Shown here piece by piece: positions 23,910 through 35,640 of a DNA stretch of 60,000 nucleotides. Under the pieces are notes generated by a model. It worked only from the letters and a program-made list of their open reading frames with translations, was not told the origin of the DNA and made no database searches. The DNA comes from Symsagittifera roscoffensis (lineage: Eukaryota; Xenacoelomorpha; Acoela; Convolutidae). The number at the start of each line of letters is the position of its first letter. The first letter of the stretch is position 1. A program made the translations under genes and the position numbers. Location: NCBI RefSeq assembly GCF_963678635.1, contig NC_087062.1, forward strand, positions 7,244,193 to 7,304,192, read 5' to 3'.

Positions 23910-24230
23910 GAAAACTACAAAGCAATATATTTTGCAAGTTTTAACGTTTTAATGAGAGCAAATTGAAAACCAGATAAATGGTTTAAAATTGGAGTGGAGC
24001 TTTTCCATATCAACGAAATCTTTTTGTCGCTAAATTTTTGTCGGTTTTCAGCTTTTTTGTTTCCACTTTCGAAGAAAAGTAACAGATTTTTTTGTATTTT
24101 TTTTGTATTTTTTGAAAAAAAATGCCAGTGATTAGTCTGCATTAACACGGCTGAACTGCCGTTTCTTCAGTTGAAATAGCAGAGAAAGAAAAATTAGACG
24201 CCCTATAACAAAATGTATTTGCAATAGGTT
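23910..24230 (+). repeat. Dispersed repeat, copy 2
   Basis: Diverged partner of 20860-21190, in the same orientation. The open frame on the minus strand here (23915-24148) is a by-product of the repeat. Confidence 0.5.
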
Positions 24231-24693
24231 CCCCCGCCTCCTCAAAATTTCTGAATAAGAAAGTGGTTGAAAGCATTAAAATTTAGTAACAAAAAATGGG
24301 CGAGAAAAATCAAACGTGTGCGTTGAAAATCGCTTCTCATTAAGTTTCCTTGTCTTTATCTATAAAAAGGGAAAATACTCTTGAAGATATACACAGAGCT
24401 TCGCACCACTTGCAATACAATACAAACGTAAAAAAACATAAGTCGAAAAAAGTTTCAGGTATTGAAAAAAAAACTTTTTCATAAGTCTGGATCAAAAACA
24501 ACTACAGGACCAGCTTGAGTTGGAGGTACGTCTTTAATATTGATTGAGTTTGCTATATTGATTCGCATGAACAGTGTGATTTCAAAAAGTGAGCTTTACC
24601 TAAAACATTGGTTGTTTCACTGCTAAAATAAGTGAGAAGAGTATTAAGTTTAGAAATAATCAGTTTTCCCGAGGAGATAACATTTCTCTTACA
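24231..24693. other. Non-coding stretch before the 1.93-kb duplication
   Basis: AT-rich; no gene, no clear repeat boundary other than the start of the duplication at 24694. Confidence 0.4.
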
Positions 24694-26620
24694 AAAATTA
24701 AGGATTTGCTGCTTCTGCAGGAACTATTTTCGCAACCCGTTCCTTCAATGGAATTTTCCATCTCATATTTGATGGTGTAGATTTTAAGAAAAATCAAAAG
24801 TTTCTAAAAAGCGGTCGAAAGTTCTCAAAAACGTTCAAAAGACATCAAAAGTTCATAATGTTTTTCTGCAAAAAGCAGGTTATGGCCGCTTAAGCAGAGA
24901 AAATTTCCAAAGCCGGGTTTCACGATTGAGCACAACCTGAGAGTTGGCACGATAGCTTTTGCCTAAAGTCAATAAGTTTCCGAAAACACTATCAGAGGTT
25001 CAAAACTTTGACTTGTTTGAAGGCCATAAGTTTTTTAAAAATAAAATGCGAATAGCTATTTTGAAAAACAGGCTTTCAAAAACCCGTTATTTTGATTAAA
25101 CTATAAAATCAGATTTAGCAGGATAGTTAGCGAGAAAATAAAAAAGTCAACAATTCAAAAATTTGACTTTCAGAGGGCGATAACTTCTTGTGTAAAACTT
25201 TTTGACAGTGTTGGCTAAGACAGAGGAGCTTCCCAATACCTGTTGTCTCATTGAACTAACAATATCAAAGTTGAGAGGTTAGTTTTCGAGAAAAATAAAA
25301 AAGATCCACAAAATTTCTCAAAAATAAAAAAAATCGATTACTCCGAGGGCCATAACTTTATGTACATAAAAAATTGATCGTGGCGACTTATGCAGAAAAA
25401 CTCATATTTGAGAGAGGTAGTTTTCGAGAAAACGAAAAAAAAATCAAAAATATGGACCAAATGTTCCTCCACACTTTTGCGAAGGCTATAGATAGAGGGG
25501 TCAGGTTGAAAAAAGACTCTAGGGGAGTATGTAGGCAGACAGAGGAAAAAGCGGATTTCATTTCATACTCCTTTTTTGAAAATTAGGAGAAGTTTCTGAG
25601 AAAAACTAAAATTTTTGCAAAAAGTGAAACAATTTTCCAAAACGAAAAAAATGAAAACTCAACAAACAGATTGGTAAAAATACAACTAACTTGAACTTGA
25701 AAAATGCGGAGGGGAATGCTAAGGCCGAAATAATTTCGGGAGAGGAATTTTCTTTAGCGAAACAAAAAAACAAAGAAGGCTTTATTCAGTCAAGGTAAGT
25801 AAAATTACAAAAAACAGGCGTAAATCGAGAACTAAAAACAACAATAAAAAAATGCAGATAGAAAAAAAAACAATTCCAAGATATGACAACTGAGCCGGCT
25901 ACAGATAAGCAGACAAATAATTGGCCGAAAATTGTTTTTGAAACAGTATATTTTTCATTTGAAAAAAAACATGTCCTGATCAGACTCGAACCCAGGACGT
26001 TTGCTGTCCGAGGCATATTCGTTACCTCCAGGCTAAGTTTGCCAGGAACTCCAAAAATTTTTGAATACTTACTGAAACAAGGTAGAGTTGAGTCCAGGCG
26101 TCCAGATGAGTCAGTGGACAAAATTTTTTACGGGAAAAAAGTCTTGTACCCGGTTGCAATACCCTTGCTTATCGCAGGGTAATATTAGATATAAAATATA
26201 ATGAATAAGTCAATATGGGGCCCTGTGCAGCAATATCTACGGTATAAAAAAAACTTGTAAAACATGCTAGAGAAAAAGTCGAAATGGCCAAATTTTTCTA
26301 TTTTTTCCCAGCATATAAAATTTATAACAAAGCGCGCCAAAAAGCGAACACTTATGGATCTCAACTTACTAAAACTGCTAAAAACAAAGACGTTCATTTT
26401 GTTCTGCAAATATAGTGGTAATCAAAGTTGTCTTCGCAACTTGCGTTATAATTGACCAATGATTTTTCAAACTATAAATTTTTGAATCGTTGATGAAAAA
26501 AATTTTCTAAGAAAAAATTTCAGCTGTAAAAATAATTATCTCAACTCGGTGTTTATTTAGATCTCTAGACTCAATAATAAGACTCAATTTACTGATTGGG
26601 CTAGGTAGTCGCACAAAACA
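24694..26620 (+). repeat. 1.93-kb tandem duplication, unit 1
   Basis: Starts at aaaattaaggatttgctgct and is repeated from 26621 with scattered substitutions and small indels (period 1927 bp). It has many degenerate internal sub-blocks ending in ggccataa.tt with a following Phe/Lys-like AT-rich phrase, and a tRNA-like segment at 25972-26050. No intact gene is visible. Frames such as 25883-26182 read through the tRNA-like segment and are not convincing. Confidence 0.85.
25972..26050 (-). repeat. tRNA-like (SINE-head-like) segment, copy 1
   Basis: Read on the minus strand it has an A-box-like ttagcctggagg and a B-box ggttcgagtct about 40 nt apart, the spacing of Pol III internal promoters. Acceptor-like ends (ttcctg and tcagga) can pair. 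The anticodon arm has only about three pairs and the T stem is poor, so it is not a working tRNA gene. A tRNA-derived SINE head or decayed tRNA is the best reading. Confidence 0.4.
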
Positions 26621-28548
26621 AAAATTAAGGATTTGCTGCTTCTGCAGGAACTATTTTCGCAACCCGTTCCTTCAATGGAATTTTTCATCTCATATTTGAT
26701 GGTGTAGATTTTAAGAAAAATCAAAAGTTTCTAAGAAGTGGCCGAAAGTTCTCAAAAACGTTCAAAAGACTTCAAAAGTTCATAATATTTTTCTGCAAAA
26801 AGCAGGTTATGGCCGCTTAAGCAGAGTAAATTTCCAAAGCCGGGTTTCACGATTGAGCACAACCTGAGAGTTGGCACGATAGCTTTTGCGTAAAGTCAAT
26901 AAGTTTCCAAAAACACTATCAGAGGTTCAAAACTTTGACTTGTTTGAAGGCCATAAGTTTTTTAAAAACAAAATGCGAATAGCTATTTTGAAAAACAGGC
27001 TTTCAAAATCCCGTTATTTTGATTAAACCTATAAAATCAGATTTAGCTGGATAGTTAACGAAAAAGTAAAAAAGTCAAAAATTGAAAAATTTGACTTTCA
27101 GAGGGCAATAATTTCTTGTGTAAAACTTTTTGATAGTGTTGGCTAAGACAGAGGTGCTTCCCAATACCTGTTGTCTCATTGAACTAACAATATCAAAGTT
27201 GAGAGGTTAGTTTTCGAGAAAAGTCAAAAAGATCCACAAAATTCCTGAAAAATAAAAAAATCGATTATTCCGAGGGCCATAACTTTATGTACATAAAAAA
27301 TTAATCGTGGCGACTTATGCAGAAAAACTCATATTTGAGTGGTAGTTTTCGAGAAAACGAAAAAAAAATCAAAAATATGGGCCAAATGTTCCTCCACACT
27401 TTTTCGAAGGCTATAGATAGAGGGGTCAGTTTAAAAAAAGACTCTAGGGGAGTATGTAGGCAGACAGAGGAATAAGCGGCTTTCATTTCATACTCCTTTT
27501 TTGAAAATTAGGAGAAGTTTCTGAGAAAAACTAAAATTTTCGCAAAAATTGAAAAAATTTTCCAAAACAAAAAAAATGAAAACTCAACAAACAGATTGGT
27601 AAAAATACAACTAACTTGAACTTGAAAAATGCGGAGGGGAGTGCTAAGGCCGAAATAATTTCAGCAGAGGAATTTTCTTTAGCGAAACAAAAAAACAAAG
27701 AAGGCTTTATGCAGTCAAGGTAAGTAAAATTACAAAAAACAGGCGTAAATCGAGAACTAAAAACAACAATAAAAAAATGCGCGTAGAAAAAAAAACAATT
27801 CCAAGATATGACAACTGAGCCGGCTACAGATAAGCAGACAAATAATTGGCCGAAAATTGTTTTTGAAACAGTATATTTTTCATTTGAAAAAAAAACATGT
27901 CCTGATCAGACTCGAACCCAGGACGTTTGCTGTCCGAGGCATATTCGTTACCTCCAGGCTAAGTTTGCCAGGAACTCCAAAAATTTTTGAATACTTACTG
28001 AAACAAGGTAGAGTTGAGTCCAGGCGTCCAGATGAGTCAGTGGACAAAATTTTTTACGGGAAAAAAATTCTAGTATCCGGTTACAATACCCGTGCTTATC
28101 GCAGGGTAATATTAGATATATAATATAATGAATATGTCAATATGGGGCCCTGTGCAGCAATATCTACGGTATAAAAAAAACTTGTAAAACGTGCTAGATA
28201 AAAAGTCGAAATGGCCAAATTTTTCTATTTTTCCCAGTATATAAAATTTATAACAAAGCGCGCCAAAAAGCGAACATTTATGGATCTCAACTTACTAAAA
28301 CTGCACAAAAACGAAGACGTTCATTTTGTTCTGCAAATATAGTGGTAATCAAAGTTGTCTTCGCAACTTGCGTTATAATTGACCAATGATTTTTCAAACT
28401 ATAAATTGTTGAATTGTTGATGAAAAAAGTTTTCTAAGAAAAAACTTTCAGCTGTAAAAATGATTATCTCAACTCGGTGTTTATTTAGATCTCTAGACTC
28501 AATAATAAGACTCAATTTACTGATTGGGCTAAGTAGTCGCACAAAACA
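26621..28548 (+). repeat. 1.93-kb tandem duplication, unit 2
   Basis: Second unit; its junction with unit 1 is at the sequence gtagtcgcacaaaaca, and the same phrase closes unit 2 at 28548. Divergence of a few per cent from unit 1 indicates an event that is not very recent. Confidence 0.85.
27897..27975 (-). repeat. tRNA-like (SINE-head-like) segment, copy 2
   Basis: Identical in its A- and B-box-like parts to 25972-26050 and carried by the tandem duplication. Confidence 0.4.
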
Positions 28549-28652
28549 TCCGTTAAAAAAGGAACAGCGATAGGCAGAAGGTATGCACGGACATCAAATT
28601 TTTTGTGATCAGTGTCAGCACAAACACATAAGCAAACATTCTTGGACTATCT

Positions 28653-29073
28653 CAGTGGCAGTAGCTTACCGAGGGGGGCGACCCTCCTCCTTCAATTCTG
28701 GTTGCCAAATTTTTCCAAAGGGCCCTCCCCTTTGGTATAACTTCATGACATCCATTTTTCGCTGAACAACTTTTAAATTTTTCTAAAAAGCGCTTTCGAC
28801 GCCAATAATAATTTTGAGGGGGGAGCGCGCGCCAAAAAGAGAGCAATTTTTTGTTCAAAATTTTCCAAACAAAAACCTAAAAACGCCTTTTTTGGCCTGT
28901 TTTTGAAAATTTTGCCTGCAGCGCAGAAAATTTTTCACAATTTAGGGTCCTTATACGATTTTGGGAGAGTTCAGAAAATCAAATTGGTTAACTTAAAAAA
29001 AAGTCGGCAAAATCTTCAAAGTTTTTTTTTCAAAAAACCACCCCCCCTACAAAAATTACTGCGCACGCCACTG
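28653..29073 (+). mobile_element. hAT-like MITE (421 bp)
   Basis: Begins cagtggc and ends gccactg, the terminal pattern of hAT-superfamily elements. Interior landmarks (gacatccatttttcgctgaac, tttttctaaa.agcg, cgccaat..taattttgagggg, ggcctgttttt) recur at 50183-50550 and, inverted, at 48943-49283, defining one non-autonomous family. Sequences on the two sides do not form an 8-bp duplication. No transposase is present. Confidence 0.6.
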
Positions 29074-29708
29074 CTCATTTGATAATTATTGTTTTCGAAT
29101 GAAGACAAAAGTTTTTTATTTTATCTATATAAAAAAAAGGTAAAATTTGCTTTTTATTTCATTTGTGAAAAATTGAAATTTTTCCAGTTTAACCAATAAA
29201 ATTTTATTTTGCTTACAGTTTCATCTGCCAAGAATATTTTGGTTACTGTATCATTTGCTTTTCTGCCAAGAATAATGACGCAAGAAAGCAAATGAGAATA
29301 GATTAAGAGCCTATTGTTGTTTGAAAATTTAATTGACCTTCTATTCAATCGTTTTTTAAAAAATGCGAGTTAAATTCGAAGTAAAGTTTTTAGCAGAGCC
29401 CCAATCAGCCTGTTAAAACCTCAGAACAAAATTGAAAGTTTTTTCGGTGCGTTAGACTTCTAAGCTACTAAGCTATAATTTGATCTTTTGTTGTTTTCTG
29501 TTCAAAATTTGAGGTTCGTTATTGTTTTCAGATCAAGTTAAACTCTAGAACCAATGCTTGCGTCTTGCAGTTAAAAATTGCATGCACCAATAGGTCACCA
29601 AAATTCAAACTTTATATTTTTTCGCCCCTGTTGCCCCTGAATACAAAACCAAATTCTTACTAAACCCTTTCATTCGTGATTTGAACGACCTCAGAATTTT
29701 ATCGAACT
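29074..29708. other. AT-rich non-coding DNA
   Basis: No gene or repeat recognised; short open frames only. Confidence 0.4.
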
Positions 29709-30060
29709 TTTCCCCGCGTCCAGAAAATTCGGCCACAGACAATTCAGTCGATTTGAAATTCAGGCAATTTAGCCAAAATTATGCTGACAATTCAGCCAAT
29801 AATAGTGACCGTCGCAGTCGCGACAATGTGTTGCGAGCTTGCCAAGAGAGGGTAGGACTCTACAAGAAATTAAGAGCTGGTTATTGCCGCGAACCGAGAA
29901 ATAACTCCAACTCCAATTTTTTCCTTCGAATCTAGCGTTTTGTAAAACTGGCTAAATTGTCTCTGGCTGAATTGTCTGTATGCTTTTGGCTTAACTGTCT
30001 GAACTTCAAATTGGCTGAATTCTCTTTGACCGAATTGTCTGTGCACCTTTTCCCCAGCGT
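29709..30060. repeat. Foldback-like repeat built from a GGCTGAATTGTCTG-type motif
   Basis: The left arm (about 29730-29795) contains acagacaattcagtcg and gacaattcagcc; the right arm (29947-30045) contains ggctaaattgtct, ggctgaattgtctgt, ggctgaattct and gaccgaattgtctgtg. These are imperfect inverse complements of each other, and both ends carry ttttcccc.gcgtc. It resembles a foldback element or a motif-dense regulatory repeat. No coding frame is trusted here. Confidence 0.45.
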
Positions 30061-30447
30061 CGCAAAAATAGGTTTGAATTTTAAAAAAATTTTGCTTAAT
30101 TTTGTGCGAGTAAAGCTTTAAGTAGGTAGGTCTTATAAAAGAAAAAGTTACATTCAAGTACTTAAAGATTTTTATTTACCATCGGCAGCTTTGTTTAGCA
30201 TTTCTTTGGCAAAATTTTAATCTTAGAAATTTCAAACACTTTTTTTTTGCTTAGCATTATAAAAAATTTTCGAAACTTTTTTTCTTTTTTTTTCTGCATG
30301 CAATTTTCTAGAAGCTTGTTTTGTCGATTATGTCTATTTCACTAACAATAAACGCGTTGGTATAGTTCTCTGACACCACATCGCAAAAAAAAACAAAAAT
30401 TTAAAAAAATCAAAGTTTTGATCATAAACTTGGTAGAAACATTCTGT
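30061..30447. other. AT-rich flank left of the Polinton
   Basis: T-rich, no gene. Ends with the left copy of the Polinton target-site duplication. Confidence 0.4.
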
Positions 30448-30453
30448 GTTACT

Positions 30454-30695
30454 AGTAGTATTGTATCGTGTCCCGGATCCTAAGGGGGGGGGGGGGGGGT
30501 CCTTCCTAAGGGGGGGGGGGGGGTCCTCACGTAAAGCAAAATCCTAGGAAAGGGGTCCTTAAATTTTTGGAGGACCCCTATCCTAGGATTTTGTAAATGA
30601 TCGCAAGTTCCCACCCCTAAAGTAAAAGACCCCCTCCTTAGGATCTTGTTAAGCTGAGCTCAACAACCGGGACGCGATACAATAATTCCTTCTAA
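30454..30695 (+). repeat. Polinton left terminal inverted repeat (about 240 bp)
   Basis: Matches the inverse complement of 48490-48727. The outer 140 bp are nearly identical, including two long G-runs (about 30483-30499 and 30511-30524); the inner part is more diverged. The TIR itself has inverted ends: ttgtatcgtgtccc at 30461 and gggacgcgatacaa at 30669-30682. Such TIRs hold the integrase binding sites and the ends used for protein-primed replication. Confidence 0.9.
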
Positions 30696-31059
30696 TTCCT
30701 TTTAAAGCGGTCCCTTTTCCCGCGATAATTAAAATTAATCGTCCTAATTCCTGAACTTTTCTTTTTTCGTCCTAGTTTCATGTGGATATCATTTCCTGGC
30801 TTTCTTTCTTTCTTTTCGTCAAAGATTTGTCATGCTATTAAAGTTTGTTAACAAGCCTAAGGATTTCACACATTTGTTTGAATTAACACTTGGTTTGCGT
30901 CTACTAGTTTATTTGCCTGAAGCTATTTATGTTAAAACAGTGATTGAGCTCAATACGAGTATTTTATTAGTTGTAAATTGGTAAAAACCAAAACATATAC
31001 AAGTCGAAGTATAAAAAGGACGAAGAGTAAAAATCATCTGAAAACATATGTTTCAGACT
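30696..31059. other. Polinton non-coding, between left TIR and pol B 3' end
   Basis: No gene. On the minus strand an AATAAA (about 31066-31071) overlaps the last codons of the polymerase gene and could be its polyadenylation signal. Confidence 0.45.
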
Positions 31060-34000
31060 TTAATGTTTATTGTTTTGGTTTTCTTTGCGCTGTTTTTTAG
31101 ATGGTCGTTCTTCTGAAGCTTCAGATAAAATAAATGGGTTTTTTATAGGGGGACGTTCACGGACTCGGCTACTAGAAGCTTCTTCTTCTTCTTGCAGCTC
31201 TGCTTCTGAGTAGGGCCGCTGTAAAAATCCCCAATCCGGAAGTGTAAAATCGGGAGAACTGTTATCAGTTTCATTGTATGAGTTGGCCCACTCGGTGTCC
31301 ATGTAAATGTCTTCTAGAAAAGCATTTTCTTCAGCGGCTTTATGGCCAAAGGGCACTGTCGAAATTCCTTCGAAAAGTAGAAAACGTTTTGAGTCGAATG
31401 GTGATAATGCAAGTTTGTTTTGTTTCACTGTCATATTGGTGTGACCTTTCGAAACTATATTGTAGTTGTACACTCTCATTGATTTTCCAGTGAATAATGT
31501 GTCCCTGAAGGTTTGGTGGACCAGTTCTCTCTGTGCACTCCGTTTAATTCCTTTGGCACTCAATTTTTGAGTGCCTTCTAAACAGAAGCAAAATTATTAT
31601 TCTTTTCTACAACGTTGGGGATAGCTTCATTTCACTTCAGCAACTCAATTTATACCGAACAAAATTTGATTCATTTTATCAAAAAAGAGCAGAAGACTCT
31701 AAATTATCATTAAAAAAGAGGAAAAAAGAGGGAATATGTTGTCAGATAAATCAACGTTTAGGCAACATTGTATAATGTTGCCTAAATCAGCTAAATGCCC
31801 ATAGTTTAATGCAACAAATTAAGGGGTGTAGGTAGGTTGGTGGTGGTATTTTTGTTCTGTAAAAGGTAGGAATGGGGGGTGGAAGGGTGGCTTAAGTTTT
31901 ATTTACCATTAAGGACGACCGAATATAGTTTCGGTTTTAGGGCGATGAATTCTCTGATCGGCTTCCCACCAGTCTCGTCTTTGAACTTCAGCACAACTTT
32001 CTTGTTGGTATCCTCGAACAAGAAATGGTCCTTATCGTAATTTGAAAAGTCGAAATCAGCTTTTATTTTCTCCAAGTCTCGGTAAACGTCATCAGTTTTT
32101 ATAGCGTAAATAAAACTATCCGTGTCGGAGTAAAGGAGTTCCAAGTTTAGATTTGGTTTCATTTTTTGATAATGAAACTGAAACATGAAGCGCTTGGCGA
32201 GGTCTAGGATGGTCGCACCAACTATCATAGGTTTATCCCACAATATTTTTGTTACTGAAAAGCTAATTGTGGCTAATTGATTGTCAATGATTTGAAAGCT
32301 TTTCATTGTGCTCAGAGCTGTTTTTTGTAAAAGTTCTCTCTCATTCCTTACAATCTCCAGCTTCTTTCTTCCTAACTTAGACTCCATTGTCTTACCGAAA
32401 GCTGAATTAACAATTAGCTTGTAGAAGTTCTCCTGGAATTTATTTACCGCGGCTTTTCGTAGGCGGGTGTTGAGGTCGACAAAGGGTGCCATCCAGTGAC
32501 TTTGGCGGAACTGAAGAACTTTTCCGAGGTGAGTTATTTTCATTCCCAGCTCATGGTACAATTTTAGGGTAAGGTAGTGCAAAACATAACCTTCTTTAGG
32601 ATGCAAGGTCTGTAGAAGCTTTGGCACTTTTGGCAGTGTGGTGATTCCCAATTTTCCCAACATGTCGACTTGCTCGTTGCTCATTGCACCGATGTCCACT
32701 ACTTCACGAGATGGGGCAAGAGGGTAATCAGCAAAGAAGTCGTGAAGCTCTTCGGGTATGGTTAAATTGACTTCAACTATATAACCCCACTCTGAGGTTT
32801 CGCTTGTGAGCAGTATGTCTGCCAGACTTTTTTCAACTATTGAAAAATCGTTTAAGGGCAAAGGGCAGTGTTTCATTATCCCCCCGTACAAATTGTTTGC
32901 ATCAATATTGAGGATGTAGCTTGATGGTTCTGAGGGCGAAAAATCGTCGAGGTATTTATTGTTTGCTTTGTAAAATCGGCGCGCGTAAACCGACGACATG
33001 CCTCCTCGTATCATTCGCTGCACAAGGTCTAGATGTTCACGGTCCGTTAAGAGTTTCAGTTCGGGCTTACAAATTTTTAGAAAGGCGTCCCCGGAAAGGT
33101 TACTTGCCGTGAAGTAACAGGCCCAATCCAGCCCGTATGTTTGATAGCAAACTTCACGAAAAGCTTCGAAAACGGAAGCAAGCAATAGCACATCTGTAGT
33201 CAAGTACAAGTCGTGGTAATCACCAAGTGAGCCACACTTCAGTTCGGTGAAAACTTTAAGGGCATGATTGTACTCGCTTCTTGAAACACTCGCATCCCCT
33301 CCTGTTAGACTATTTTTCCACATTGATCGTGGGGGAAGGCGAGTTTCTCGGAATTTTTCGAATGAGTTGAAGTATGAGTAGGGGTAATGCCCTTTCTGTT
33401 TCAACAAACTGACTTTTTCACGTGAGTGGCCGAGTTTTTCAAAATAGTTCTCCAGCAGAAAAAACTTTTCGTTGGGCAAATTATCGACAAGTTTTGCCAA
33501 CGATGCTAGCATGAACCTATACGAATCGATGAATCTCAGATTTTCGGTGAGTTTTTTGATTTTTCCGTTTTTGTCCGTGTACGTCTTTATGTAGACTGAG
33601 ATTGTCAAGGATATATATTTTTCTTCAGATGCGGGTATTACGGAAAAAGTGTTTTCCGAATCGCTTTTTGCCAGCGCTTTGATTATAAAGTGTAAATCAT
33701 AATTTGACAAATTATGAGCTACCACTGGAATGTAATTTGTTGTTTTTCTATTAACGTTACACTCATTGTGTGCCCAACCCAGAAACTTGTTGGTGTAATG
33801 GCAATGATCAAGTACCACTTGATCATTGTCGGAAAAATCATTCTCGCATATCCAACAAATTGTAGCATCTTCCCGTTCCTGGTCTGTTATACCAGTGAAA
33901 GTGTAATATTTCCTTTTTTCTACGTAAATTTGTCTCGCTAACGATTCAAGGGAGCTAATTAGCTCTTCCATCACATTCGGTCCTCTTTTAAGCTCAAACT

Positions 34001-35640
34001 TTAACAGGTCTTTTTTCCCAAATTCGATTACTGCTAACGCGTAGCCGCACGGTTGATGGATTTCAATTGTTTGCGTGCTAGATTTTCGCGGATCAGGTTG
34101 CGGTCCGTATACTGGTAAGAGCAGTGACTCCAAATCAAAGTAGATTACTCTGGGTACGTACCAACGAGCTGTTAAGTTTTTGAACTTGTGGTCATCTTTT
34201 CCCGGCTTGGGCATTGTTATGACGACATCTTCGTCTTGGTAGCACAGTTCTTGATGTCTTCTCAGAGTTTCGAATGAAGCGCATGTGTGGAAACATTTGC
34301 GACAAATCTCAGATTGAAATCGGTGCACTTTGTGCCGCACGTACTCGACCAGTTTCTGGAGATCACTTATCAACACATAGTGATATTTTGATCCATCTGT
34401 CAGCAGCAACAAGTCCACAATCAGGCTAGTAGTGAATCTGCTCGATACTCTTATGGGCAACAATTCGCCATCGTTGTACCTGAACAGAAAAATAATTTTT
34501 ATACCTAGGTTTGGAATGAAATAAAAAGGGTGTTTGAATAGGTGAAGAACATTATTGAAGGAATTTTAAAATTTTTAGAAGGCAATTAGAATTTGCTTAC
34601 CGGAAGACGTTGATTTGACAATTGTTCAACTTTTCAAATCTGTCCATATCCATCAGACCCATTGGCATTTCGTATTCCCCATTGATTTTCACAATTCCTT
34701 CTTTGCCGAGATTGTAGGTTGAGACTTTGTTTTTCTCCAGCCACCGTCTAGATGTGGGGTAGAGGGCCGGCTCATTCACATTGTGATATGCGGCAACAAA
34801 GCAGTAGAGAAAGCAACGGTCATCATCTTTAGTGTTGATATTTGTGAGCAGAGTAGATGCTGCGCTGAGTGCATCAGGTAGCTCGAGGTAGGATCCTGCT
34901 CTTATTGGTGAGAAGGCCGCGAAACTGATTTGCAATTTTTCAATTCTGTCGATAATCCATCCGCTACCATGAGAAGAGAACGAATTGACTTGGTTGACCA
35001 TATGTTCAATCAGTTCCAAGAATTGAACCCCAGCTATTCCCTCGAAGTACACTGTCAAGGTCTTAGTGTTCAGAAACAGCATGGTCCTTTCGAAGTTTCC
35101 ACTGTCCCCGTCTTGCACAGTGGGAATTTTGATCATTCCCACTTCCACGTGGAATTGCACCTTGTTCGGGCCCTCTTTGACCCTTTCCAGTATAAGAGCA
35201 TCTATTTCCTCCTTGTTTTGCATCATGACTTGAAGCAAATCCATTTCTTTTTCACCAACTTTGAGATCGTATCGACGCAATTTGCCTCTGAACGCGCTTT
35301 CCGTTGGGGCAGCGGAAGACGTCGTCTCAATGCCGTCCCAAACTGGCAATGCGTGCTTCTTCAGCAAGTGTTGTCCATAGCTTTCCGGGGTGAGAAATAT
35401 TGTATGGCAATAGATACAATGACTATTCGAAGTCATGTCATGTACCAGCTCGACGTGCTCTCGGGCTTCCGACAAACTCTCGAATGACTCGAGACACTCA
35501 TCGCAAACAGTTTGAGGAGGAGGGGGAGGAAGGATCTTGTGAACTTTTTGCTCATGTCTTCTCAAGTTCCTTTTAGAGCTCAGTATTTTTCCGCACTGCT
35601 GGCAAGGAACAGGTGTCGCGATAGAAGTAGAGTTCGGCAT
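31060..35640 (-). CDS. polB: Polinton DNA polymerase B, three exons (1376 aa)
   Basis: Family B, protein-primed-type polymerase that replicates the element. Exons are 35640-34601, 34479-31907 and 31577-31060 (1040+2573+518 nt, an exact multiple of three), with GT/AG introns of 121 and 329 bp. The N-terminus has three C2H2 fingers (C13/C16/H29/H34; C46/C49/H62/H67; C75/C78/H91/H96). Proofreading exonuclease: D462-x-E464 in YFDLES, D608 in NLSNYD, D775 in YLTTDVLLL. Inside it is an endonuclease-VII-like zinc insert (about 555-588, DHCH), typical of Polintons. Polymerase: motif A D872 in NIDANNLYG, motif B K1033-G1042 in KLIVNSAFGK, motif C D1131/D1133 in YSDTDS. All catalytic residues are present. 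Start: the first ATG before the fingers. Confidence 0.93.
31578..31906 (-). other. pol B intron 2 (329 bp) with a perfect hairpin
   Basis: The donor gtaaat follows an AATG; the acceptor is ttctgtttag. Removing it joins two frames that both match Polinton polymerase; without splicing the upstream frame ends at 31899. The intron contains a 13-bp perfect inverted repeat with a 4-nt loop, 31757-31769 and 31774-31786 (tttaggcaacatt). Confidence 0.8.
34480..34600 (-). other. pol B intron 1 (121 bp)
   Basis: Donor gtaagc at 34600 and acceptor ctgttcag ending at 34480. Splicing keeps the frame through the conserved stretch INVFR on one side and LPIRVS on the other, where Polinton polymerases are continuous. 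Confidence 0.85.

Noticed and set aside
25972-26050. True tRNA gene on the minus strand
   Set aside because: A and B boxes are recognisable, but the anticodon and T stems do not pair well enough.
25883-26182. 99-codon plus-strand frame repeated at 27857-28123
   Set aside because: It reads through the antisense of the tRNA-like segment; conservation is due to the tandem duplication.
34930-35487. 185-codon plus-strand frame
   Set aside because: Lies wholly opposite exon 1 of pol B, which has clear zinc fingers and family motifs; the plus frame has none.
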